Source of the DNA: Anaerolineae bacterium
Lineage (GTDB): Bacteria; Chloroflexota; Anaerolineae; Promineifilales; Promineifilaceae
DNA length: 64,000 nucleotides
NCBI GenBank assembly: GCA_023382655.1
Contig: JAHDWK010000008.1
Coordinates: forward strand, 1-64,000
Reading direction: 5' to 3'
The position numbers were made by a program, and so were the translations under genes. Position 1 is the first letter of the stretch. The number at the start of each line of letters is the position of its first letter. Under the pieces are notes generated by a model that worked only from the letters and a program-made list of their open reading frames with translations, was not told the origin of the DNA and ran no database searches. Positions 41,233-49,797 of this stretch are shown piece by piece.

Positions 41233-42348
41233 TTACTCCGTAGACGGCACGTTCAGGGTGGCAAAGACATTGGTAAAAATGCCATCATCGCCAAAGAAGG
41301 TGGGGGTGGCTTTTGCCCAACCGCCAAAGTAGTCAATGGTGAATACATCTTCAAGCGGGGGATATTGCACGGCCGTAGCCGCCGCTACCTCCTCATCCAC
41401 CGACCGCAGCCCATATTCGGCAAAAATCTCCTGTGCTTCTTTGGTGAAAAGGAAATTCACAAATGCCTCGGCCACTTCGCGGGTGCCGTGTTTATCCACG
41501 TAGGTATCCACCACCGCCACCGGGTTTTCGATCAGGATACTGGAACGGGGAATGACCATTTCGTAATCCTGACCCGCTTTTTGCCCCACCAGCATCTCAT
41601 TTTCATAGGTAATGATCACACCGCCAACACCTTGTTCGTAGTTGGTAATGCTTTCCCGCGCCCCTTTATCCATCACGGTCACATTGTTGAGAACACTTCT
41701 CATAAACGCAGTCGCGGCTTCGTCATCATCGGCCGGGACGCCTTCTATAAAACCGCGTTTGGCCGCACCGTACAGGGCAAGGATATTCCACATCGCCCCG
41801 CCGCTGGTCTTGGGATTGGGCGTGAGCACTTCGATACCGGGTTGGGCCAGATCAGCCCAATCTTCGATACCCAACGGGTTACCGGGGCGCACGCCAAACA
41901 CCACCACCGAGTCACTGACCATGCCACTGTCGCCCACACTTTTCCAATCATGGGTAATAAGGCCAGCATCCACAATGCGGTTGACATCCGCTTCCAGCGA
42001 GAGAGCGATCACGTCAGTTTCAAACCCTTCCACCACTGCCCGTGACTGTGCGCCAGAACCCAGATAGGATTCTTCAAAAATCACATCTTGCCCGGTTTGT
42101 TTTTTCCAATATTCCTGGAACAGGGGGATGATCTCCGCATAAGCCTCGCGGGGGGTGGTATATGCGCCTAAAATCAGGGTGATCGTTTCGCCATCGGAGT
42201 TGTCCACCCCTTCAGTCGCGCCGCCTGTGCTGTTGCAGGCCGTCAACAGAGCTAGCAGCAGCAGGGAGAGGAGGTGGAGAACACGGCCGTGTCCCCCCCG
42301 CCTGATCTGGTTCAATAAAAATGCATTTGTCGTCATCATGGCATTCAT
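41233..42348 (-). CDS. sbp: Sulfate-binding lipoprotein of the ABC importer
   Basis: 371 residues, ATG at 42348 with AAGGAG upstream. Lipobox LLTACNST marks it as a lipoprotein anchored outside the membrane. The mature part is a periplasmic-binding protein of the sulfate type: TLILGAYTTPREAYAEIIPL, FEESYLGSGAQSRAVVEGFE, DVIALSLEADVNRI, PNPKTSGGAMWNILALYG and KHGTREVAEAFVNFLFTKEA. It captures sulfate or thiosulfate and passes it to CysTW. It is encoded between the ATPase-Usp fusion and the permeases in one operon. Confidence 0.9.
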   Translation of the reverse strand: MNAMMTTNAFLLNQIRRGGHGRVLHLLSLLLLALLTACNSTGGATEGVDNSDGETITLILGAYTTPREAYAEIIPLFQEYWKKQTGQDVIFEESYLGSGAQSRAVVEGFETDVIALSLEADVNRIVDAGLITHDWKSVGDSGMVSDSVVVFGVRPGNPLGIEDWADLAQPGIEVLTPNPKTSGGAMWNILALYGAAKRGFIEGVPADDDEAATAFMRSVLNNVTVMDKGARESITNYEQGVGGVIITYENEMLVGQKAGQDYEMVIPRSSILIENPVAVVDTYVDKHGTREVAEAFVNFLFTKEAQEIFAEYGLRSVDEEVAAATAVQYPPLEDVFTIDYFGGWAKATPTFFGDDGIFTNVFATLNVPSTE

Positions 42349-42400
42349 CTCCTTTTTCTTGTTTCACTTTTCTCACACCACTTTTCTCACATCACTTTCC

Positions 42401-44335
42401 TCACACCACTTCCTTCAAGGCATGGATTCGTATATTGCTGTGAATCAAAGGCATATCAGCGCGCCGGGACACGGCCGAACGCACAATCAACACCGGCCGT
42501 TCCTGCGAATCTGCCAGCACCCGGCTAATCGTTCCGGTCAGGCTAATTTGCCCCATCGCATCTGGCAACGGCGCACCGACCACCAGCATGTCGTAACTAT
42601 TGCGCTGCAATTCAGCCACAATTTCATCACGCACCGTGCCGGTACGCACGGCCGTTTCCGTCGGCACCCCCAACAATTCCATCGTCCGCCCGCCGCTCAT
42701 CAAGAAACGTTCGGCGCGTTCCGGCTCTTTCACGTCCGCTTCTTCCGGCGGCAACACCGACAACAACGTCGCTGACGCCCCCAGATGGCGCGTCAGCCGC
42801 CCGCTAAACAGCACATCTTCCTTGCCCGGCTCACCGGCCGCCACACAAATCAGAATGTGAGTGGGCGCGGATTGGGCGGTGGGAATGAGCAATAAATGAT
42901 GTTCCCCCACCTCCAACAGTTGTTCAGCCAGGGCTAACTGCTCGTTCTGACCGTTGAAGCCCATGATCACCAGATCATACGGCTGGCGTTCCACCTCTTG
43001 TCGGGCGGCCTGGGCGGGTGCGTCAGACGTGGGACGAATGTCCAGCGCCGCCAGCCCGCTGCCTAACTGTTCTCTGGCCGCCTGCAAATGTTGGTACATG
43101 GCTTCCACGTTCAGGTTGTAACCAAGCAGCGTCACCCGCGCATGGGCCAGCCGGGCGATGTGCCCGGCCGTCTGAATAGCCGCCTGCGCCAGCGGCGAGC
43201 CATCGGTGAGCAAGAGGAAACGCAAACCGGGATGTTCCAGAGCGTGGACTTGCCGCACACCCACCCACACATCTTGCCCCACTTGCAGCGGCAGCCGTTC
43301 CACTTCATCCTGGGAACGGGTAGCTTCTACCAAAATGGCATTGCCGCCAAAAGAGACCGGCGGGGCAATGGGGCGCACACCGGGCAACGGAGGCAGCCGC
43401 AGCCGCAGCCGTTCAAATGAGCCGCCAAACGTCACCTGTTCCACTTCGCCCAAACCGAGGCGCGGCGCGCCTAAATCTTGGGGTGAACGGGACAGCACCA
43501 CATCTTCGGGGCGGAACAAAACCTGGACACGATCATCATGATGCAGCAGGCTGGAACTGTCTTGCAGGGGGAAGGTGAGCGCGCCTAGCTGCACCCCCTC
43601 GCCCTGCGCCTGCCCCACTAACAAGTTGGCCGTGCCCAAGAAGGTAGCCACGAATTCGGTCTGCGGCCGTTTGTATAAATCTTCCGGGTAGCCAATCTCC
43701 ATGAGACGGCCAAAGCTCATCACCCCCAGCCGGTCGGCCAGTTCAAATGCCTCTTCCTGGTCATGTGTCACCAGAATGGTGGTGATGCCGGTTTCGCGCT
43801 GGATGCTTTTGAGCGTGCGGCGCAGCTCCAGCCGGATTTTGGCGTCCAATGCGCCTAATGGTTCATCCAGCAGCAGCACGTCTGGTTTGTGGGCCAGGGC
43901 ACGGGCCAGCGCCACACGCTGCTGCTGCCCGCCGGAAATCTGCTGGGGCAGGCGGCTGCCCAGCCCGGCCAGCCCCACCAGTTCCAGCAGTTCATTGCGG
44001 CGGTGACGGCGTTCAGCTTTGGGCACTTTGCGCGTTTGCAGGCCAAATTCGATGTTGTCGGCGACGGTCATGTGCTGGAAGAGGGCGTAGTTTTGGAAGA
44101 CCATGCCGATGTGCCGTTCCTGGGTGGGCAGGTGGGTAACATCACGGCCGTGCAGCAAGATGCGTCCCTGGTCGGTGCGGATCAGGCCGGCGACCATATT
44201 CAGCACCGTTGTCTTGCCGCTGCCGCTGGAACCGAGCAGCACAAAAAACTCACCATCGGCCACTTCCAGGGAGACGTTGTTCACCACCGGATGGCCGTCA
44301 TACCGCTTCGTCAGATGCTCAAGGACAATAGACAT
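42401..44335 (-). CDS. cysA: Sulfate ABC transporter ATPase CysA fused to two Usp domains
   Basis: 644 residues from ATG at 44335 (AGAGGAG upstream). Residues 1-230: ABC ATPase with Walker A GSSGSGKTT, Q-loop QNYALFQHM, signature ISGGQQQRVALARAL, Walker B DVLLLDEPLGALD and switch VTHDQEEAFELAD. Residues about 235-350: the TOBE-like regulatory domain of CysA. Residues about 365-495 and 500-635: two UspA-like domains (LLLTDGSPLAQAAIQTAGHI, YDLVIMGFNGQ; ILICVAAGEPGKEDVLFSGR, YDMLVVGAPLPDAMGQISLTG). Normal CysA has about 350 residues, so about 290 are added. The Usp part probably senses nucleotide or stress to gate sulfate uptake. First gene of the operon. Confidence 0.9.
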   Translation of the reverse strand: MSIVLEHLTKRYDGHPVVNNVSLEVADGEFFVLLGSSGSGKTTVLNMVAGLIRTDQGRILLHGRDVTHLPTQERHIGMVFQNYALFQHMTVADNIEFGLQTRKVPKAERRHRRNELLELVGLAGLGSRLPQQISGGQQQRVALARALAHKPDVLLLDEPLGALDAKIRLELRRTLKSIQRETGITTILVTHDQEEAFELADRLGVMSFGRLMEIGYPEDLYKRPQTEFVATFLGTANLLVGQAQGEGVQLGALTFPLQDSSSLLHHDDRVQVLFRPEDVVLSRSPQDLGAPRLGLGEVEQVTFGGSFERLRLRLPPLPGVRPIAPPVSFGGNAILVEATRSQDEVERLPLQVGQDVWVGVRQVHALEHPGLRFLLLTDGSPLAQAAIQTAGHIARLAHARVTLLGYNLNVEAMYQHLQAAREQLGSGLAALDIRPTSDAPAQAARQEVERQPYDLVIMGFNGQNEQLALAEQLLEVGEHHLLLIPTAQSAPTHILICVAAGEPGKEDVLFSGRLTRHLGASATLLSVLPPEEADVKEPERAERFLMSGGRTMELLGVPTETAVRTGTVRDEIVAELQRNSYDMLVVGAPLPDAMGQISLTGTISRVLADSQERPVLIVRSAVSRRADMPLIHSNIRIHALKEVV

Positions 44336-44372
44336 GCTTTCACTCCTCTGCTTGCCAGCATAAAACAAGCCG

Positions 44373-44413
44373 GTAACAAATTGGTCTTAAAAGGAGTAAC
44401 AATCTGGTAACAA
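44373..44413. promoter_or_regulatory. Three direct repeats GTAACAA upstream of cysA
   Basis: GTAACAA occurs at 44373-44379, 44396-44402 and 44407-44413, spaced 23 and 11 bases, close to two and one helical turns. The position 38-78 bases upstream of the cysA start fits a regulator-binding site. Confidence 0.4.
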
Positions 44414-44488
44414 AAATAAACAGGTGTCAGGCATATTCTTGTTTGTGCCAGCGGATGACACGGCCGTACCTCCCCGCCAGAGAGTATC

Positions 44489-44517
44489 TTGACACCTTAG
44501 AACAAAAGAGCTAGTAT
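44489..44517 (+). promoter_or_regulatory. Sigma-70-type promoter of the DUF1801 gene
   Basis: TTGACA (44489-44494), 17-base spacer, TAGTAT (44512-44517). The start codon at 44555 has AAGGAG eight bases before it. Confidence 0.8.
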
Positions 44518-44554
44518 TCTCGTGTTGTGATTCCCCCATAAGGAGAAGGACAAA

Positions 44555-44986
44555 ATGACCCAACCAGTCGAAGCGTACATTGCCTCACTTGATGATGAGC
44601 AAACTGTAAAAGATAGCCACGTGCTTATTGAAATGATGCAGCGAATAAGTGGTCATGAGCCAAAGCTATGGAACGTGGGCACTATCGGGTTTGATACCTA
44701 CCATTACAAATATGCCAGCGGGCGCGAAGGCGACAGTCTTATTATTGGCTTTTATCCCCGAAAAGGTAAGATCACCGTTTACCTGATGGACGGCACGGCG
44801 CGCTACTCTGGATTGCTGGCTAAGTTAGGTAAACACACAGGCAGTGGGTATTGTGTTTATATCAAGCGGCTTGGCGATGTAGAGCTGCCAATCCTCGAGC
44901 AAATCGTGCAGCACTCTTATGACCATATAAAGTCAATGTCCCAAGACGGGCCTATAGACCGGATATTATGGCAAACTGAAAAATAG
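44555..44986 (+). CDS. DUF1801 domain protein
   Basis: 143 residues. The start (VEAYIASLDDEQTVKDSHVL), the core MMQRISGHEPKLWNVGTIGF followed by DTYHYKYASGREGDSLIIGF, and KLGKHTGSGYCVYIKRLGDV are typical of the small DUF1801/YdhG-like family. The fold is alpha/beta, cytoplasmic, function unknown. It has its own good promoter and begins a block of seven small genes in the same direction that have separate ribosome-binding sites and no ACGGCCGT copies, unlike the surroundings, which suggests acquisition from another genome. Confidence 0.8.
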   Translation: MTQPVEAYIASLDDEQTVKDSHVLIEMMQRISGHEPKLWNVGTIGFDTYHYKYASGREGDSLIIGFYPRKGKITVYLMDGTARYSGLLAKLGKHTGSGYCVYIKRLGDVELPILEQIVQHSYDHIKSMSQDGPIDRILWQTEK

Positions 44987-45042
44987 GCATTTCTGCTTTA
45001 ACTATTACCGTAATGGCAGGAACTATTATGATCGGAGAAGAC

Positions 45043-45723
45043 ATGGCTAAACATACGCGGGTGACGTTGGAAATCGGCCCGAAGGGCAAGAAGGTGGTGG
45101 CGGTGGCCCCAGACTGGCCCGGTCTTTCACGCGGGGCGAAGACCGGGGAGGAGGCAGTCGAAAAGCTACGCTCCTATATTCCGCGATATGCACAGGTGGC
45201 AAAGCTGGCTGAGATGAACGCGGAGTTTGAGGCCATCAAGGACGTCGATGTGGTGGAGCAGTATCCAGGTACAGGCTCAACCGACTTCTGGGGCATCTCG
45301 TTCGCGTTTTCGAGCATTGATAAACAAGCCATGTCGGGTGAGGAATTGGAACGTGAGCTGAGGCTGATGCAGGCGTGCTGGGCTTTTTTCGACGATGTGC
45401 GCCGGCGGGTGTCGGCGGAGATGCAGAAGGGGCCGCGAGGGGGAGGACGAGACCGGGACCACATCGTTCGTCATACATTTGCCGCGGAGCAGGATTGGGC
45501 GAAGCAGGTCGGTGTGCTCACCCCGGACGGGGCGATGCTGACTGATGAGGGGCTGAAAGCGCATCGAGATGCCTATTGCCAGGCATTCCGGGAGTACCAC
45601 GCACAGGGCAAGTTGGCCGGCAAGAAATCGACGCTCCGCTTCCTGATTCGGCACACTGCCTTTCACACCCTGGACCATGCCTGGGAAATGGAAGACAAGG
45701 ACCTGACTGCCAAACAAGCGTGA
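45043..45723 (+). CDS. Conserved protein with HicB-like start and DinB-like C-terminus
   Basis: 226 residues from ATG at 45043 (GGAGAAG upstream; an in-frame ATG 30 bases earlier lacks one). Residues 1-45 (RVTLEIGPKGKKVVAVAPDW, PGLSRGAKTGEEAVEKLRSY) resemble a HicB-like partial RNase H fold; the remainder is helical, with LRFLIRHTAFHTLDHAWEME near the C-terminus resembling the His-bearing end of DinB/YfiT metal-binding bundles. The function is unknown; related proteins appear annotated as hypothetical in Actinobacteria and Chloroflexota. The codon choice is rich in GAG/AAG/CTG compared with neighbouring core genes. Confidence 0.6.
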   Translation: MAKHTRVTLEIGPKGKKVVAVAPDWPGLSRGAKTGEEAVEKLRSYIPRYAQVAKLAEMNAEFEAIKDVDVVEQYPGTGSTDFWGISFAFSSIDKQAMSGEELERELRLMQACWAFFDDVRRRVSAEMQKGPRGGGRDRDHIVRHTFAAEQDWAKQVGVLTPDGAMLTDEGLKAHRDAYCQAFREYHAQGKLAGKKSTLRFLIRHTAFHTLDHAWEMEDKDLTAKQA

Positions 45724-45763
45724 GGGCGACAGGTCGGCGCCAGGTCGGAGGCGGGCAATCGAG

Positions 45764-46252
45764 ATGGTAAGTATCGAATGTGCGAAGGTTGAGGACGTAA
45801 CAGAAATTAAGCAAGTGCTTAGCGAGACGTGGCGAGCCACCTACAGTTCGTTCCTGTCTCCAGCAACGATCAACGCGGTCACATCCGTCTGGCACAGTCT
45901 GGATCGGTTAGCAGCGGAAATCCAGAATCCACGCATCTTTTTTGGCGTGGCCAAGACCGAAAAGGGCACGATCCTTGGTCTAACTACAGTGGGACAAATC
46001 AGTGACGATACGGTTATGCTATCCCGCTTATATATTCACCCTCACTGTCAACGACAAGGAATTGGGAGCCAACTCTTACAGGCAGGCATTACCGCATTTC
46101 CCATCGCCCGCACCATCCGGCTTGAAGTTGAGGAAAATAATCACTCCGCGTACACCTTTTATCATACCCACGGCTTTCGCGAAACAGAAAGCAAAGAAGA
46201 GCGGGTGGAAGGGGATGTGATTAAGGTCAAGGTCATGGAGAAGCTCATTTAA
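45764..46252 (+). CDS. GNAT-family N-acetyltransferase
   Basis: 162 residues. GNAT motif A is clear: MLSRLYIHPHCQRQGIGSQL, with the Q/RxxGxG/A acetyl-CoA pyrophosphate loop (RQGIGS), followed by IRLEVEENNHSAYTFYHTHG, the motif B region in which the residues N-x-x-A-x-x-F-Y are typical. It transfers an acetyl group from acetyl-CoA to an unidentified amine. The upstream Shine-Dalgarno is weak (GGAG 13 bases away). Member of the accessory block. Confidence 0.88.
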   Translation: MVSIECAKVEDVTEIKQVLSETWRATYSSFLSPATINAVTSVWHSLDRLAAEIQNPRIFFGVAKTEKGTILGLTTVGQISDDTVMLSRLYIHPHCQRQGIGSQLLQAGITAFPIARTIRLEVEENNHSAYTFYHTHGFRETESKEERVEGDVIKVKVMEKLI

Positions 46253-46374
46253 TTGCCCTCCTATGATTGCAGGGCATCATTCCGAAAAAAGAATACCCGG
46301 CAATCGGTGCAGGCCTGCAATAGGTGCAGGGTAATAAATAGTCAGGCGACAACCTGAAAAGAGGAGACAAACAG

Positions 46375-46836
46375 ATGAACAAAGTGACACCTTTCCTGAT
46401 GTTCGATGACCAACTCGAAGCTGCAATCGCGTTCTATACCGCTACGTTCCCAGACTCTGAGATCAAGACTGTTGCCCGTACTGGTGAGGACGGCCCCATC
46501 ACTTCTGCCGAGTTTGTCGTTGGTGGTCAGTTCTTCATGGGGTATAACGGGGGTTCATACTTCACATTCTCTCAGGGCTTCTCGCTCTTTGTTAACTGCA
46601 AGGATCAGAGCGAGGTTGACGAATATTGGAACAAACTCGTCAGCGCTGGCGCAACCCCATTGCAATGCGGATGGATTACCGATCAATTTGGCGTCACCTG
46701 GCAAATCGTGCCGAGCCGTTTCATGGAACTCATAGCCGACAAGAACCCGAGAAAGGTACAGGCTGTAATGGAAGCTATGATGCCAATGGTGAAGCTCGAC
46801 GTGGCGGCACTAGAGAAAGCCTATGATGCTGCATAG
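46375..46836 (+). CDS. VOC superfamily protein, PhnB-like
   Basis: 153 residues, ATG after GAGGAG. KVTPFLMFDDQLEAAIAFYT followed by FPDSEIKTVARTGE, and FSLFVNCKDQSEVDEYWNKL, CGWITDQFGVTWQIVPSRFM match the PhnB/3-demethylubiquinone-methyltransferase-like glyoxalase fold. The paired beta-alpha-beta-beta-beta units make a small metalloenzyme or binding protein. The metal ligands of true glyoxalase are not all present, so the activity is unknown. It belongs to the accessory block of stand-alone enzymes. Confidence 0.85.
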   Translation: MNKVTPFLMFDDQLEAAIAFYTATFPDSEIKTVARTGEDGPITSAEFVVGGQFFMGYNGGSYFTFSQGFSLFVNCKDQSEVDEYWNKLVSAGATPLQCGWITDQFGVTWQIVPSRFMELIADKNPRKVQAVMEAMMPMVKLDVAALEKAYDAA

Positions 46837-46898
46837 CAGACGATATGCTGGCAACTGTCTACCGATAAGCACAATAAAATTCTTGGAGAAAGAAGATC

Positions 46899-47240
46899 AT
46901 GGCAAAGTATCTAATTTCATTCCCCAGTGCGGCAATGAATGTACCCGACAGTGAGTGGGAGGCGGTGGGTCGAGACTCTCATGCGGTGATACGCGAGGCG
47001 AAGGCAGCGGGCGTCTACGTTTTCGGCGGTGGTATTGATGAAACAGTACCGCCCGTTCTGGTTTCGGCCAATGGCTCAGTCGCTGAGGGAGGCTACCCGT
47101 GGGCGCCTCCGCTCAATGGTGGATTCACTGTACTTGAGCTGCCTTCAAGTAAGGAGGCCATCGCCTGGGCCGCCCGTATCGCGAAAGCGTGTCGCTGTGA
47201 TCAGGAGCTTCGCGTATTCGGGTTTGATCCAGAGTCGTGA
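46899..47240 (+). CDS. YCII-related protein
   Basis: 113 residues. AKYLISFPSAAMNVPDSEWE, AVGRDSHAVIREAKAAGVYV, FGGGIDETVPPVLVSANGSV, GGFTVLELPSSKEAIAWAAR follow the YCII/DGPF pattern: an N-terminal strand, long helix, beta hairpin and a helix after the strand GGFTVLEL. These small ferredoxin-like proteins are often encoded near sigma factors or detoxifying enzymes. The function is unknown. It precedes the SRPBCC gene by 47 bases. Confidence 0.8.
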   Translation: MAKYLISFPSAAMNVPDSEWEAVGRDSHAVIREAKAAGVYVFGGGIDETVPPVLVSANGSVAEGGYPWAPPLNGGFTVLELPSSKEAIAWAARIAKACRCDQELRVFGFDPES

Positions 47241-47287
47241 GAACGATAGATCCCGTTTCTCACTCAAGAACCCTGGAGCGCTCCGCC

Positions 47288-47779
47288 ATGAAGTACACCG
47301 TATCAATTGAGATCGCCATGCCGCGAGAGGAGGTGGCCCAGCTGCTCGCCGACCCGGCACACCTCCCGAAGTGGCTGCGGGGGCTGGTGCTGCACGAGCC
47401 GCTGAGTGGGGTACACGGGCAAGTCGGTACCAGGTCGCGGGTCGTGATGCAGATGGGGCAGCAGAAGATGGAGGGCACCGAGACCATCACGCGCCGGGAA
47501 CCGGCAGACCTGCGTGGGATCCCGAAAGGGAGCGTCGTTCACTTCGACCGCGAGATCGTCAGCGAGGGCATGTGGAGCGCCGTGCGCGACCGGCTGACCG
47601 AAGCCAGTCCGGATACGACGCTCTGGGTGAGTGAGAACGAATACCGGTTCAGCGGCTGGCTGATGCGGCTGGTGGGGCTTCTGATGCCCGGCGCATTCCG
47701 CAAGCAGTCGCAACAGCACATGCAGGACTTCAAGGCGTTCGCCGAGCAGGGAAAGGACGTCCGCGAAGCGAAGGAGTGA
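47288..47779 (+). CDS. SRPBCC/START-like lipid-binding family protein
   Basis: 163 residues from ATG at 47288 (GGAG nine bases upstream). MKYTVSIEIAMPREEVAQLL, DPAHLPKWLRGL and the C-terminal helix FRKQSQQHMQDFKAFAEQGK are those of the polyketide-cyclase-like SRPBCC fold, which binds hydrophobic ligands in a deep cavity. The substrate is unknown. It has a markedly higher third-position G+C than the genes around 50 kb, consistent with the block being foreign. Confidence 0.82.
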   Translation: MKYTVSIEIAMPREEVAQLLADPAHLPKWLRGLVLHEPLSGVHGQVGTRSRVVMQMGQQKMEGTETITRREPADLRGIPKGSVVHFDREIVSEGMWSAVRDRLTEASPDTTLWVSENEYRFSGWLMRLVGLLMPGAFRKQSQQHMQDFKAFAEQGKDVREAKE

Positions 47780-48207
47780 TCTGCTGTAGACCGCGGCGAG
47801 GATCCGGGCGCACCTGGCTAACGCGGACGTACGCCTGGTCTCCAACACGCACTATGGCAGCTTCTCAGCCCGAAGGGTTGCTCTTCCAGACCGTGCCACC
47901 CCATGGGGCAACGGCCGTAACCAGTGTGAGTAGAGATGGTACGGCCGTACCCTCCACCTATCTTCCCTCGCTCAACAGCAAGATTGTTCAATTTTCTGGA
48001 CAACTTCCACCTCCTCTTGTACCCTATCTGCCAGTTGCCAATTACTCAATTTGAGGATAGAGCATGAAACGGGGAACAATAACCACCATGAACAAAAAGG
48101 ATTGTCATTTTCCCACCATGTAGAATTGTTGATTTATGCTGATTCGTTGTGTAATGAATCGGCATAATCAATAGTTCGGTGTCCGGAACAGACCAGGGAT
48201 AGTCGTC
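47780..48207. other. Gene-free gap with two ACGGCCGT palindromes
   Basis: No credible gene is visible. The gap holds two close ACGGCCGT copies (about 47910 and 47940), a CAATTACTCAATTTGAGG word (48038-48055), a copy of TTGTCATTTTCC (48102-48113) that matches the first part of the 32-nt element at 22646, and a stem-loop (48135-48166). Confidence 0.6.
48135..48166. repeat. Stem-loop upstream of the methyltransferase gene
   Basis: TATGCTGATTCGTT (48135-48148) faces AATGAATCGGCATA (48153-48166) around a GTGT loop; the two non-identical positions form G-U pairs, so all 14 positions pair in RNA. Confidence 0.55.
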
Positions 48208-49017
48208 ATGCCCGATATCTACACGAAGGTCACGAAAGCACCCTCGCAAACCCTCATGGGCCTGATGGACGCTCTGGAACTCCGCGCAGCCGACCCGCAG
48301 CAGCGAGCAATGCTGCAAACATACCTCACCGACGCGGCTCTCCCACAGGGAGCCCGGGTGCTCGAGGTGGGCTGCGGCACGGGGGCGGTGACTCGCGTGC
48401 TGGCAACTTGGCCTGGAGTGGGCGAGACGGTCGGCGTCGACCCCTCGCCGGTCTTTCTTGCTAGAGCTCGCGAACTGGCCGGCGGCTTGACCGCCATCTC
48501 CTTTGAGGAGGCCGACGGGCGGTCGCTTCCGTTTGCGAGCAGCACGTTTGACGCAGTTGTCTTCCACACCACGCTCTGTCACGTGCCAGATCCGGCTGGA
48601 ATGCTGCATCAGGCTGTGCGGGTGCTGCGGCTCGGCGGCTGCCTCGTCATATTCGAAGGCGACTACGCCACGGCCACCGTAGCCACGAAGGCTGGAGACC
48701 CGCTGAACACCTGCGCTGAGGCGTTTCGCGAGCACTTCGTGCATGATCCTTGGCTTGTACGCCGCCTGCCAGCGTTGGTACGGGCAGCCGGCGTGGACCT
48801 CAATCGTGTACGTAGCTATGGCTATGTGGAAGCGCCCAACCCAGGCTTCATGCTGTCCAGTTGGGTTGATCTGGGTGCGGATGCGCTGGTCGCCGCGGGC
48901 CGGATTGGAGCAGACATGGCGTTAGCGTTGAAGGCAGAAGCCCGGCGGCGCGTCGCCAGCGGCGAGTACTTCGGCCATATTGCTTACATGAGCCTCGTGG
49001 CGCGGAAGCCACACTGA
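48208..49017 (+). CDS. Class I SAM-dependent methyltransferase
   Basis: 269 residues. Motif I VLEVGCGTGAVTRVLA (about residues 51-66), acidic post-I VGVDPSPVFLARAR, motif II/III region EEADGRSLPFASSTFDAVVF, HTTLCHVPDPAGMLHQAVRV and LGGCLVIFEGDYA. This is the Methyltransf_11/25 group with a C-terminal extension covering the active site. The substrate is unknown; neighbours give no pathway. Like the block at 44.5-47.8 kb it contains no ACGGCCGT copy and uses CTC/GCG-rich codons. Confidence 0.88.
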   Translation: MPDIYTKVTKAPSQTLMGLMDALELRAADPQQRAMLQTYLTDAALPQGARVLEVGCGTGAVTRVLATWPGVGETVGVDPSPVFLARARELAGGLTAISFEEADGRSLPFASSTFDAVVFHTTLCHVPDPAGMLHQAVRVLRLGGCLVIFEGDYATATVATKAGDPLNTCAEAFREHFVHDPWLVRRLPALVRAAGVDLNRVRSYGYVEAPNPGFMLSSWVDLGADALVAAGRIGADMALALKAEARRRVASGEYFGHIAYMSLVARKPH

Positions 49018-49086
49018 ACCGCGGTGGCCACCACCGACCGACACCGAACCTGGGCATGAGCCGACGTCCTCCATCTCCTCCCTCAT

Positions 49087-49755
49087 TTATCCCTGGCGCA
49101 GGCTGTAGCCCACGCCGGGAATGGTTTCAATCGCGGCAGCGCCGCCGGTTTCCAGCTTGGCCCGCAGGCGGTAGACCAACTGCTTGAGCATCGTTTTGTC
49201 GCCACCGTCGCTGCCCCACACGGCCGTGATCAACCCCTCACTCGTCAACACCTGCCCGGCATTGATCAGCAGCGTTTCCAGCAATTTGGTCTCCAATGGT
49301 GTCAGGCGAATGGGTAATTCGTTCGGTCTTTGCACTTCGTTGCGGGCGCGATCCAATGTCAGGCCGGCCACGGTCAATGTGCCCGGCGTAGCCGCACCGC
49401 CCGCCCGGCGCAGCACCGCCCGTATGCGCGCCACCAACTGCCCCGGACTAAACGGCTTGACGATGTAATCATCCGCCCCCTGCTCCAACCCGGTCACAAT
49501 CGCTTCATCGCTGCCGCGCACACTGAGGATGATGATCGGCGTTTTGTCATGCGCCCGGATATGGCGGCAGACGCCCAGGCCATCCAGTTTTGGCAAATTC
49601 AAATCCAGCACGAGCAGATCAGGTGATTCTTTTTCCCAGGTGGCGATACCGGCCAGCCCATCATGTACTACCAGCGTGTCAAACCCGGCGCGCCGTAACG
49701 TAAAGGCCAGCACATCGGAAAGAGGGAGATCGTCTTCAACAATGAGGATTTTCAT
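49087..49755 (-). CDS. OmpR-family response regulator
   Basis: 222 residues. Receiver domain 1-115: acidic pair [10 protein letters not shown], phospho-acceptor aspartate in [13 protein letters not shown], Thr/Ser switch in [10 protein letters not shown] and Lys in DDYIVKPF. The C-terminal winged helix (about 125-222, [44 protein letters not shown]) binds DNA. It lies 41 bases downstream of its histidine kinase on the same strand, with a 15-bp-stem hairpin between them. Targets are unknown; the divergent P450 region beyond the kinase is a candidate. Confidence 0.95.
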   Translation of the reverse strand: MKILIVEDDLPLSDVLAFTLRRAGFDTLVVHDGLAGIATWEKESPDLLVLDLNLPKLDGLGVCRHIRAHDKTPIIILSVRGSDEAIVTGLEQGADDYIVKPFSPGQLVARIRAVLRRAGGAATPGTLTVAGLTLDRARNEVQRPNELPIRLTPLETKLLETLLINAGQVLTSEGLITAVWGSDGGDKTMLKQLVYRLRAKLETGGAAAIETIPGVGYSLRQG

Positions 49756-49764
49756 AGTTGATCA

Positions 49765-49797
49765 AGACCTGACAGGTTTCAAAAACCTGTCAGGTCT
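49765..49797. repeat. Intercistronic hairpin, 15-bp stem
   Basis: AGACCTGACAGGTTT (49765-49779) pairs perfectly with 49783-49797 around CAA. It overlaps the kinase stop codon and separates it from the response regulator, so it could lower the amount of downstream product or stabilise the upstream message. Confidence 0.9.

Noticed and set aside
47776-48054. Open frame of about 90 codons after the SRPBCC gene
   Set aside because: Contains two ACGGCCGT palindromes and a word repeat, has no family-like pattern and no ribosome-binding site.
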